From NCBI GenBank assembly GCA_943736015.1, contig OX031065.1, positions 34,424,427 through 34,488,426 on the forward strand: a stretch of DNA of 64,000 nt. Reading direction: 5' to 3'. This stretch comes from Tridacna crocea (Eukaryota; Mollusca; Bivalvia; Cardiida; Cardiidae). Of the stretch, positions 22,613 to 32,900 are shown piece after piece. Both the position numbers and the translations under genes were made by a program. The notes below the pieces were generated by a model, which was not told the DNA's origin, made no database searches, and was given only the letters and a program-made list of their open reading frames with translations. Numbering within the stretch: position 1 is the stretch's first letter; each line of letters begins with the position of its first letter.

Positions 22613-22843
22613 TAACTCCTTACCAAACAACAAAATTTTACACTAGTCCAAATTGAAAACATTTGCGGGTGACAAAATAAATGTGGTTGAAAATTGAAAA
22701 AAAGAAACTTGTTGCTAGACGTGTAGAACACATTGTGGGACAGGGGGGGAAATGCTGATCACCAGTATTTTTTCCAACCATCTATGATTTCAAATAGCTT
22801 CCTCCATAGGTTTAAAAGTCAGGACTGTGTGGTTAAGCGTTAA
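22612..22843 (+). mobile_element. TTAA MITE subfamily A
   Basis: The left TTAA follows the CATA run. The hairpin is degenerate (aatgctgatcaccagtattt). The right TTAA is shared with the next element. Confidence 0.8.
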
Positions 22844-23061
22844 CCCTTTACCACACAATGCCGACTTTTGACGACACTGGAAAGGAAGCCTTCAGAAAAC
22901 AATGTGAGAAAAGGAGAGAAGCCAGCATTTTCTCCTTTTCTCACAATATTTTCTATCCTTTCAAAGAGAAATTGCACCATTTTGTGCTACATTAAAAGTG
23001 TCATCTGCAAATGCGTTCAATTTCGACAAGGCTATAGTTTTGTCGTCTGGTAAAAGGCTAA
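22840..23061 (-). mobile_element. TTAA MITE subfamily A
   Basis: Starts ttaaccctttaccacacaat. The right terminus has mutated to tggtaaaaggctaag. The hairpin tip is deleted. Confidence 0.8.
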
Positions 23062-23196
23062 GCCTTTCCCATTCTGGAATCTTGTCTGTACCAAGAAACC
23101 ACTCTCTAATTTGCTTAGAAAAGTCTGTTCTACTCTTGTTATAAGTTTGTTTCATTACCACAGAACCTGTACATGACAAACTCGTGCCTAAATATA
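23062..23196 (-). other. Possible exon or exon remnant, minus strand
   Basis: On the minus strand, after a catgtacag acceptor, the frame reads SVVMKQTYNKSRTDF then SKQIREWFLGTDKIPEWERL and continues straight into a subfamily A MITE, which would supply the stop. The stretch is one of the few non-repeat pieces here and looks protein-like, but no donor or partner exon was seen. It sits downstream of the TMEM42 stop. No family recognised. Confidence 0.2.
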
Positions 23197-23209
23197 GCAG
23201 TAGCAATAT

Positions 23210-23438
23210 ATAACCCTTTACCCCATAAGGCATTTCTATGGTATCTCTAATTGACCCTAATTAACAACAAGGATGAAGTTGTTTCTTATGTGTATATGAC
23301 ACCTTTTAATAGCATAGAAAACATTGTGACAAAAGATGAAATTGCTCGTCACGAGCAATTTCACCTTTTGCCACAATGTTTTCCAAAGGCTCCTACAAGC
23401 AATGCATAGAAATGAGTATCTATGGAGTAAAGGGTTAA
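23210..23438 (-). mobile_element. TTAA MITE subfamily B
   Basis: Hairpin gaaattgctcgtcacgagca atttcac is perfect. Left end mutated to tataacccttta. The right TTAA is shared with the following A element. Confidence 0.9.
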
Positions 23439-23663
23439 CTCTTTATCAAACAGCAATATTTTAGGCTTGTCCAAATCGAAAGCATTTGCAGACGACAAAA
23501 TAAAAGTGACTGAAAATTTGAAATTTGTTTTATGAAGAGTAGAAAATATTGTGGGAAAAGGAGAAAATGCTGGTAGCCAGCATTTTCTCCTTTTCGGACA
23601 ATGTTTTCTAAAGGCTTCTTTCTCAGGACTGTCAAAAGTAGGAATTGTGTGGTAATGGGTTAA
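23435..23663 (+). mobile_element. TTAA MITE subfamily A
   Basis: Full 229 bp. Hairpin gctggtagccagc, with one stem change (cttttcggacaatg). Confidence 0.9.
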
Positions 23664-23699
23664 AGATGCTGGTGTTTTAACAAGGTATTTTGATATAGC

Positions 23700-23910
23700 T
23701 ATGAAAAACTATTGAACACTCTGCAAAATGATATTTCAAAGACATTGAGCAAAAAAGGAGAAAATGCTGGTAACCAGCATTTTCTCCATTTCCCACAAAA
23801 TGTTTTGTACCCTTGAAAAAGAGCAATTTTAGAAGCATTTGTTTTGTTGTATGCTAATGCTCTAAATTTGTACAAATCTAAAATGTTGTCATTTTGTGAC
23901 AAGTACCATA
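23700..23910 (-). mobile_element. Eroded subfamily A MITE
   Basis: The hairpin core is recognisable (gagaaaatgctggtaaccag) and the arms are diverged; no TTAA ends. Confidence 0.6.
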
Positions 23911-24180
23911 AATGACACAAGCAGCATAAAAAAAAATTAACTTGCTAGCCCATTCATGTGACCTTGCTTTCTGTTTCTATCCAATAGTATATCAATATAA
24001 GTTACATGCTCAGCCTGCTAGACTCAGATCAGTTTGATTTCTGTTTGTATTCTTTTCCATAAATCATTTACACACAGTCACTGTGTATAAGATCAGGCTG
24101 AGGTTGATAGTTTCCCTCAGCTGAACAATGACCAGCTCCAAGGATAATGGGACTTTCAAATACAGATACGAAAGACAACT

Positions 24181-27100
24181 TCAGGTGACTTTCTCTTTCT
24201 TATCAGCATCTTTGTTTCCTGTAAATAAAGAAAAAAAAAAAATCTGTTTGCTTTAAGTCTTTATCAAACGACAAGATTTCAGATTGGTCCAAATGGAATG
24301 TGTTTCCAGATGGCAAAATACAATGTACATGTATCTTGTTGTCTGCAAATGCTTTCAATTTGAGCTAAAATTTTGTTGTTTTGTAAAGAGTAAAATAACC
24401 CTGAGGTTCAAAGCTTTAACCCTTTACCAAACAATCCCTGGTAACCAGCATTTTCACCTTTTCCAAGAATGTTTTCTACCCTGCAGGAAACAATTTTCAA
24501 TTTTTGGGTTACGTTTATTTTGTCATCTGCAAGTGCTTTCACTAAAATTTTGTTATTTGGTAAAGGGTTAGGAAAAATTTTGGAAAAAAGGAGAAAATCC
24601 TAGTAGCCAGCAATTTGTCATTTACAACAATGTTCTCTTCTTTTCCAATGAGAAATCCCTTAACTTGGGCGATGTTGCACTTGTTGTCTGCAAAGATGCT
24701 TCCATTTAGAAGAGATATAATTTTACCCTCTGATAAAAACCAAACCCTTTATCCCAATTCCATTTGGCTTGCAACACACGGAAAGGGGCATTCGGACATC
24801 TGTGTAAAGTGTCGTCTCGGATGAGCCTGTGCAGTCCACGCAGGCTCATCCGGGACATCACTTCATGACTACATTAAATTTTGTGCTACAGTAGATTTGC
24901 GCAAAAACAGAAAATAACATAAAAATGGAAGCCTGTGCAGTCCGCACAGGCTAATCAGAGAAGGCACTTGACGAAAATGTCCGAATGCCCCTTTTTGTGT
25001 GCTACAGGCCATTTCATTAAACTTTTACCAGAAATTAAAAACATTTGCTGACCCGAAATTCAACATGTCTCGTGCAATGCAATTTGTCTGCAGAAAGGTA
25101 GAGCAGTTCATGAAAACAAGGAGAAAATGTTGATATCAAAAGTTATCTTCCAAAAGGAAGATAAAACAATGGATTACTTGCTAAAAGTTTATTCTTCAAC
25201 TCTCACCTGAATGAATAAGCAGTAATCCTGCCAATATCAAACATGACCCAGCCCACCACATTACAGACAAAGTCTCTTGAAAAACAACAAATCCAAACAC
25301 AGCCTGAAACAAAAACATGCAAGAAAGGAATAAATATTGGTGGGTTGGATGGTTAGTTGGTTAGTGTGCATCTTCGTGAGCCCAGGTTACGATCACTATG
25401 TGGATCTTACCTTGGCAGATCTAGCCCGATTTAAAGATTCCCGCGATATGCCCCCATTTGGATGCTGCTTATTATCTCCCTTTACATTACATTTCTTATA
25501 GCCAATGAAATATCGTTTTAAATAATACATGTACTTTCAACTTTGTCCGGTCCAAAATTTTGTTGTTCGGTAAATGGTTAAATGCTGGTCACAACATTTT
25601 CTCCATTTCTCACAATGTTTTCAAAGCTTTCTTCATCAGAGGGATTAAAACATCAGATTGTTCTCTAAACAGTTTACCCTTCACCAAACAACAAAATTTT
25701 AGACCAGTCCAAATTGGAAGCATTTGAAGACGACAAAATGAACATGACTAAAAAATTTAAACATCTTTTAAGAAGGGAAAAAAATTGGGGGAAAAGGAGA
25801 AAATGCTGATTACCAGCATTTTCTCCTTTTCCCACAATGTTTTCAAAAGGCTTCTTTGACAGGGATGTTCGGGATTGTGTGGTAGAGGGTTCTGGTTTCC
25901 AGTAAAAGTCAATTAACCCATTACCAAACAATCCCTGGTTTATATGACCCTGATGAAGAAGCCTTTTGAAAACATTGTGGGAAAAGGAGAAAATGCTGGT
26001 GACCAGCATTTTCTCCTTTTCCCACAATGTTTTCTATCCTGCTGGAAACAAATTTCAATTTTTCAATTATGTTTATTTTGTAGTCTGCAAGTGCTTTCAA
26101 TTTGGACAAGTCTAAAATTTTGTTGTTTGGTAACGGGTTAAAAACCCAAACAACATACTGTAACAAAAAAGTTGGCCCCTGTATTTGTAATGGTAGCTTC
26201 AACAGTTGATGAGGTGTACTGTAATGATTTGGTGTAGAAAGTCCACATCAGGGCATTAAACAGGAAGATCAACACAAAGCACAGCACCCGAAGACCAATG
26301 CTGACCTGTCAAAATCATAGTACAAATATTATGATTAAATCTACATATACAAGGAAGGATTTGCATTTTTTCTCTTTTTTTCCACAAAGGCTAGTGATGA
26401 ATAACTGTCCACAAACCCCTTTCTCATCGGGTATTGATCTGAACTGTCTTTCTGAGGCATTTCTGACGAATACTTCACAACACTGGTTTAAGTTTTAAGG
26501 ACCCTACAGAAAGAGGCATTTGAAAAGATTGTGGAAAAAGGAGAAAATGCTGGTAGCCAGCATTTTCTCCATTTCCCACAATTTTTTCTACTCTTTTAAA
26601 GGTTATGCCATAATTTGAGCCGCTTTATTTTGTTGTTTGCAAATCCTTCAAGAGCAAACTAGTCTGAAATTCGTTGCCTGGTTAAGAGTTAAAATCAGAG
26701 TTTGTTTTAGAAGTTAAACTTCAACCTGATATTATAGGATCTGATATGAGTTGGCTTTTGAGATAAAATTTCCTTGAACAAGTGTAGGGAAATGTTATTA
26801 GGCGAGCCTTTGGAGAGCTTAGTAACATTTTTTGTTGACCAGTTTAACCCATTACCACACAATCCCTACTTTTGACGCCACTGAAAAAGAAGCCTTTTGA
26901 AAACACTGTAGGAAAAGGAGAAAATGCTGGTAACCAGCATTTTCTCCTTTTCCAACAGTGTTTTCTACCCTTCCCAGAACAAATTTCAATTTTTCAGTCA
27001 CCTTTATTTTGTCGTCTGCAAATGCTTTCAATTTGAACCAGTCTAAAATTTTGTTGTGTGGTAAAGAGTTAATAAAATTCCACCTCAAACACTAACAAAT

Positions 27101-27632
27101 GTCAGATTCTTTTTATCACATAATGATATGTCACAAAATATAGATCAGATCAAAATCATTTACAGATATATTAGAGGTAATATCCCTACAACCTATTCAC
27201 TTCTATGAAATAAGTACAAAATGATGTCACGCACAAGTATGATATCAAACATGTATAATAACAAAATTTGTACTGGGTATAATTATTATGCTAAAAACTA
27301 GTGAGGTTATGTAATAAATAGAGGATAATCAATCAACTGGTTATTTTTGATATGAAAAATATCTCACATGGATGCGTTGTTAGGTGTTGAAAAAACGAGT
27401 GCACAGCACAAGTTTTTTTTTTAACGCCTTACGACACATCCGAGTGAGATATTATACTTACTGAATCACAAAAGCTATCAGCTACTGACACTAGGACATT
27501 AACACTATAAATTGTTTGTTTACAAATTCTGTTCACAGCCTCTTCAGTCATGGCAAGTTTGGCACATACTGATGCCAATGCTGCCATTGTGCCAGCCAGC
27601 ACAGCCAGCATAATACCCAGGCCTTGCTGCAT
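24181..27632 (-). CDS. TMEM42: Transmembrane protein 42-like (EamA/DMT-type), complete
   Basis: Four minus-strand exons join in phase: 27462-27632 (starts MQQGLGIML), 26159-26305, 25207-25303 and 24181-24218 ending in TGA. The product is about 150 residues, close to the usual TMEM42 length. Four hydrophobic segments fit half of an EamA/drug-metabolite-transporter fold: residues ~8-28 (LAVLAGTMAALASVCAKLAM), ~60-80, ~93-116 (with TVEATITNTGANFF) and ~118-137 (WWAGSCLILAGLLLIH). The tail is short and charged (NKDADKKEKVT). The LAGxxAALASVCAKLA start and the LILxGLLLIH end are what I recognise as TMEM42. Its biochemical role is unknown. Introns hold MITEs of subfamily A and a truncated family G element, and a small fold-back begins two bases past the exon-1 donor hexamer. 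EMC8 lies 2.3 kb away on the opposite strand. No obvious poly(A) signal was seen just after the stop. Confidence 0.85.
24240..24760 (-). mobile_element. Cluster of partial subfamily A MITEs
   Basis: At 24416-24570 both termini are present, but aatccctggtaaccagcatt shows that the left arm up to the hairpin tip is deleted. Flanking pieces at about 24255-24395 and 24570-24745 are older fragments. Confidence 0.65.
24764..25012. mobile_element. Family D fold-back MITE, copy 4
   Basis: Ends ggcttgcaacacacggaaag and gcccctttttgtgtgctaca. Inner palindromes gatgagcctgtgcagtccac and agcctgtgcagtccgcacag. Confidence 0.75.
25369..25529 (+). mobile_element. Family G TIR element, truncated copy
   Basis: Only the left ~160 bp are present: catcttcgtgagcccaggtt through ggatgctgcttattatctcc to ttatagccaatgaaat. 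Confidence 0.75.
25671..25890 (+). mobile_element. TTAA MITE subfamily A, degenerate ends
   Basis: Ends are tttacccttcaccaaacaac and gtggtagagggtt, so both TTAA are lost. The hairpin is perfect. Confidence 0.8.
25913..26141 (-). mobile_element. TTAA MITE subfamily A
   Basis: Full length. Stem tttgaaaacattgtgggaaa... with tip gctggtgaccagc. It ends 18 bases from TMEM42 exon 2. Confidence 0.9.
26495..26692 (-). mobile_element. TTAA MITE subfamily A, left end degraded
   Basis: Begins near tttaaggaccctacagaaag. Hairpin gctggtagccagc. Ends ggttaagagttaa. Confidence 0.75.
26844..27072 (-). mobile_element. TTAA MITE subfamily A
   Basis: Full length in TMEM42 intron 1, close in sequence to the copies at 20000 and 60244. 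Confidence 0.9.
27354..27454. repeat. Small fold-back element beside the TMEM42 exon-1 donor
   Basis: aatatctcacatggatgcgt is mirrored by acacatccgagtgagatatt. The centre aacgagtgcacagcacaagtt resembles the centre of the fold-back at 46250-46340. The TMEM42 donor gtaagt is at 27456-27461, one base beyond. Confidence 0.7.
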
Positions 27633-27704
27633 GCTTCAATTCATGTGGGATGTACCGGTACATGCATCTGCAAAATATTCAGAAAGAAAACGTTCCTGTT
27701 GTTA

Positions 27705-27915
27705 TTAACTCAGTAACAAACAACAAATTGAAAGCACTTTCAGACAACAAAATAAAAGTGACTGAAAATTTGAAATTGGTTTTGTGATAGGTAGAAAACA
27801 TTGTGGGAAAAGGAGAAAATGCTCGTTACGAGCATTTTCTCCTTTTCCCACAACATTTTCTAAAGGCTTCTTTCTCAGGATTGTCACAAGCAGGGATTGT
27901 GTGGTAATGGGTTAA
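27705..27915 (+). mobile_element. TTAA MITE subfamily A with B/C-type hairpin tip
   Basis: A-type arms, but the tip is gctcgttacgagc instead of gctggttaccagc, with both strands changed. The left arm has an 18 bp deletion. Confidence 0.9.
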
Positions 27916-27944
27916 TCTGATAATTATGTCATGTCCCTAAAGCT

Positions 27945-28770
27945 TAGATATCGGAGGTCCTTGTTGGTCCCTGTTACTCAGATATGTCAGTTTCCTATAG
28001 TTTGATATGTTATGTTCCTGTAGCTTAGATATCGCAGGTCCTGTTGGTCCCTGTAGCTTACATATGGCAGATTCTTTTAGCTTAGATATGTCATTTTCAT
28101 ATAGCTTAGAAATATTAGCTCTGTACAAGTTAAATATGTCACATCACCATATATTGCTTGAATATATCAGGTACCTGTGGACTAGTAAAGTCAGGTTTCT
28201 ATCTATAGCTTAGACATGTCAGGTACATGTAGCAAAGCTATATCAGTACCAAATAACTCAGACAAGTTAGGTCCAAGTAGCACAGACATGTCAAATCCCT
28301 ATAGCTTACATGTCAGGTCATGTTGCTAGGACATGTCAGTTCACTGCAGTTGAGATGTGTCAGGTTCTTGTGGCTTACACATGTCATGTCCCCATAGCTG
28401 ATTATGTATCAGGTCTGCTTTGTTTAAAACTATTATGTTTCCTGTAACTGAAGCATGTCTGGTCCGTTATCTTCGACAGGTCCCTGTAGCTCAAAAAAGA
28501 TATGTCAGACTCATAAAGCTTATAGACATATCGGATCCTGCTAGATATGTCTAAGCAACTGATACCTGATATGTCTAAAACTATTATGTTTCCTGTAACT
28601 GAAGCATATCTGGTCCTTTATCTTCGACAGGTCCCTGTAGCTCAGAAAAGATATATCAGACTCATAAAGCTTATAGACATATCGGATCCTGCTAGATATG
28701 TCTAAGCAACTGATACCTGATATGTCTAATATAGATTAGACATATCAGGTCTCCGTTGCTTAGACATATT
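27945..28770. repeat. Degenerate minisatellite, ~30 bp units, with a 151 bp duplication
   Basis: Variants of tagcttagatatgtcaggtc recur throughout. Within it aaaactattatgtttcctgt ... at 28426-28576 is repeated at 28577-28725. It lies between the divergent TMEM42 and EMC8 genes. Confidence 0.85.
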
Positions 28771-28910
28771 ATGCCCAAAAATAAATGGAACTTTCTACCG
28801 TGACCATCTTGTTATTTAAATACCAAACTTGTACCTTTTAACTGTAACTGTCCAGTTTCATATTCTGACAGATAAATAAATATGTTCTAGATCTAGTATT
28901 TATCAGTGCT

Positions 28911-29436
28911 CATCTTGGATCATACCTTGGTGGATTGAGCCCGATTTCCAGATTCCCACGACACAAGCCCTACTGGATGCTGCTTATTATCTCCCTTTAT
29001 ATCATATTTCTTATAGCCAATGAAATGTTGTTTTACAAACCTCTTACGAATAGAATAATTCAACATGAAGCAATAATCACAAACGTACTTCGACATTCCA
29101 TGGTCAAGTGCTGGGATATAGCCTATGACATATGATAATTGATTGGTTACATTGAAACTTTATGTATAAATATTGTACGTCTATGTTTTCTTCGGTAATA
29201 AATCATTACAGATCCTACACACATCCACGGAGGTATTCATGTTTAACTTCTATTTTAATCCAAAAGGTCGCGACCTTGTTCTATTTTTATCGAAAATGCT
29301 ACAAGCGATTTGATTTGTTGCAGTTAGAGCTAGCTGCAACCAATGAAAAATGCGTATCGTGTGATTGTTGAAATCAAGCTCAATCTGCCAAGGGTAGAGT
29401 AGCGTAGTGGGTCGTAACCCATGGCTTGCGAAGATG
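28911..29436. mobile_element. Family G TIR element, copy 2
   Basis: Matches 1153-1694 along its length, ending ccatggcttgcgaagatg. An internal deletion removes most of the left TIR. Confidence 0.75.
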
Positions 29437-29932
29437 ATCAGTGCTTTACAAGAAATTATGATTTACAGCAAGGAAGTGTAGATAGGTCCCTTTAAGACTG
29501 AAATCTTGAAATCATGGAAAGGAAGACACTATATTTGCAATTACAGTGGTTTATATAAGCCGTAATAAGTTCATTATCCACCCAAATCAGCTGATGATAG
29601 TTCTAAATCATGCTAATAGAATAAGATTAATAATTTATACCTGTAAAGTTGTTGGGAATTAGATCTAGTTTATTTTGGATATTTTTCTATTGAAATTTTT
29701 GTTCAAACGATTCTTTAATCGAACAATTCCTATAGTTACACGAAATTAAATGGTTTTATTTGTGTTCTTCATTTTCCTTTACTTTTTCATTCTACTTTAT
29801 AAGCTAAATATACAGAATATGTAAACTCTGTGATTTACTTGTTTATAAACGAAATCCGTTCAGTGCAATATTTATTCCACTACAAGTAGGCTTACTATCC
29901 GGCATCTAAACAAAACGACCATAATCACAAAG
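29437..29932. other. Upstream region of EMC8, no repeat recognised
   Basis: AT-rich, non-repetitive sequence likely to hold the EMC8 promoter and 5' UTR. No TATA box stands out. Confidence 0.35.
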
Positions 29933-32900
29933 ATGGCTGAAATTGCAGTCAGCATGCAGGCCTACGCCAAGCTGCTTCTTCATACTGCCAAATATCCTCA
30001 TTGTGCTGTAAATGGAGTGCTATTGGCGGAAGATAACAAAACAAACAAAGAAAAGAAACAAATCAGATTTGTTGACTGTATACCATTATTCCATTTATCT
30101 CTCAGCTTGGCACCAATGCTTGAGGCTGCACTTTTACAGGTACAGGAATTCGGATTGCACTTTTTCGGGTGTACCATTTTGTAAAACAAACTGGTGTCTG
30201 ATAAACACCTTGTTTATACATTACTGCCTGATAAAAAGTTACCGTAGAAAGTTAAAGAATAATTTTTGAAAAGTATGGTCAATTCACATGAAATGAACTT
30301 GAAAATGGTTACAAAAATAGTAAACATTGCTAGAGGAGAACATGCTATTTTCCTGTTTAAAGTTGCCTGCAAAATGTCATCAATGGAGATTCTGCCAAGT
30401 AGACTATCTTATTTTGGTTGTTGTTTTGTGTTCATCATGATAGACTGTTATTTTCATGTTAATAACATATGACTAGGCCTGAAAACTTATTCATCAATGA
30501 CACGCATATATACTGTGTCCACCTTTCACCGTTCACTTAAGCATAAATCGGTCAAGGAATCAAAATTTTCGTTTAATGATCAAATATGAAATCTGAATGA
30601 AACTTGTAACTAAAAGAAGTCACTGCAACTTGCATCAAAAGTTTTGATCTGAGGGTGTTTTCAAACCTACCTCGGCAATCTGGGTAGTATGGCCACTTTC
30701 TCATTTTCCCATTCATTTGATTGAATGTCAAGACCGGTCGCTAAAGACTGATGTATAGTCTACACTCCAGTTCAGACGGACTAGCTTATTCATAGTAAAG
30801 GGTAAATAAAACCCATTTAGGCGTATTTAATGTTATAAAACATCGAAAATTTGCATTTTATTGTACCTAATGAAATATTTTCTCTCAAACTGTGAAAATC
30901 ACACTCTTTTGTTGCATCTATGCGTCTTATTCGATAGAAAAATACTATCGATGCAGGGTAGGATGTTATGCATAATATCTGACAGAGTAGAATAGAACCC
31001 AGGTGGGAAAAAACGTCACGAGCGGTTATTCCTTCCGCTTTAGTACATGAATGGAGAAGAGAGAATGTATGGAGAAATGAAAAAAAGCCATACTGGTGCA
31101 ATCAAATTTCACCAGTGCAAGGGAAACTGCTCTTGCGGATTGCACAAAACAGTAATAATTTTCTTTATGGTTAAATATCTATGCAATTACATTCAAATGC
31201 TTTGTTAAAAATAATTTTTGCCACTTAAACATCTATATTTATCTGTCAAAACATCTTTAGAAGTGAGAGTGCAAAGTCGCCGTCTAAAAAAAAGAGTCAA
31301 TTTCGACAACTCTGGCTTTGCAAAAATTAGAAGCCCCAGAGAGGGTGAAATGAGATAAAGAATTCACAGCATCATTTCAGCAATATTAATTGTTTCCCTT
31401 GGATATTAACTCTTACATTTACTGCCTACAAGAAAACCTGAAGGACATAAAACAAAACACAGCAGTCAGAAAACAAAATTGACAAATTTTGTGATTTTTC
31501 ATGTAATTTTTTTCTGGTGTGACACTAAAATATTACAATCTAATTCAGGATGACAGTTTTGGGGATAAAGAGGCTGTAAATCTAAAAAAAAAAGATCACC
31601 TATTGTAGCACATAAAAAAAAGCTAGTTTCTTGTCTTTGTAGTGACTTTTGTATCTGATTCAGTCTATTTTCTTAGGAAAAAAATTAATAAGGACCCCTC
31701 TGTCATTCATACGGATTTATTTCCCTTTAGGTGCCCCCGTATGAAACTTTGGTTATCAAAGTTCAAAAGATAACCAGTCAAACTGAAAAAAGACGACACA
31801 AAAAAGTTGTAAGCTAAAAGTGTCTTTTAAATCCTGCCTATAAAGAATTATACTCCTAAAAAGTGATAATAAAATGGCGGGGAAAAGCATGTGAGGTCGC
31901 TTCTGAACTTTTTTCCTATTGATTGGTATTTTTCTGTCATTAGATTCATATGACAGTTCAAAACACGTTTGCTGCTAAGATATCAATCATTTCTGTGAAT
32001 GGATGATTTCACAGATACAAAAATATTGGCCAAGAACATAGTTGGCGAAATTCGATTACTAGCGAAATTCGCTTACAGTCCTATATGCTTCACTTCTTTG
32101 CAAAGTTAAAGTTCAACTTGTTGACAAGTCAGAATTCTTTGAACAATGAATTTCAAGATTTATGTTATAAGAATAAAAAGAAGAAAAAAGACTTTGTATA
32201 CTGATTTTGATATTGATATATCCGGTAGATTATAATTTGAAACTACTTCACATTTCAGGTTGATTCATATTGCAGAAGCAAAGGGTTAGTCATTGGTGGT
32301 TACTATCAAGCAAATGAGCACTTAGACGATGATGGGTGAGCTTTTTTCAATTGCACTCAGACCAACTTGTAAATATATCATTTTCAAAACCACAAACCTT
32401 CAGCAATTGAGTTCTATCTTTTGATTGTACAGAATTAATGTCCAGCATGTTTTCTATTTTGTTCTTTTTTTTGTGTGGTTCACAATGTATAGGCTCCTAG
32501 AGTAAATTTCTCGGCATATTAACACATTTCCAAACAGTAGGGCTTTGTTGAGGAACTTTTGGGAAAAGGCTCCTTGCCAAATGTGAGAAAAAAAATCATT
32601 GATGAAATGACCAAATCGGGGGAAAAAATATTGACTAAAGATAGAGCTAATAACACAATTAACCTTGTAATAAACATTTTATAGCAATACTGAGTCAATG
32701 TTTCTTCTTTTTTCAGTCTTGCTATTTACTATGAATGCCCTACTTATTTGTTTTTTACACTATTTTAGTGCTCTTACAGAGCTGAAAAATAGTGATAAAA
32801 GCAGCTGGGTAAGGGACCTTTTGGCCCTTATAACAGGAGGGTCGAAGGTATACTTGGGCAGGTCCATGCTTTTTTTTTCAGACATTTTATAGAATAGTGG

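Noticed and set aside
30817-31101. 94-codon frame in EMC8 intron 1, minus strand
   Set aside because: AT-rich frame without splice signals or recognisable motif; probably chance.
32698-32892. Hydrophobic 64-codon frame in EMC8 intron 2
   Set aside because: The hydrophobicity comes from T-rich sequence; no homology or gene structure.
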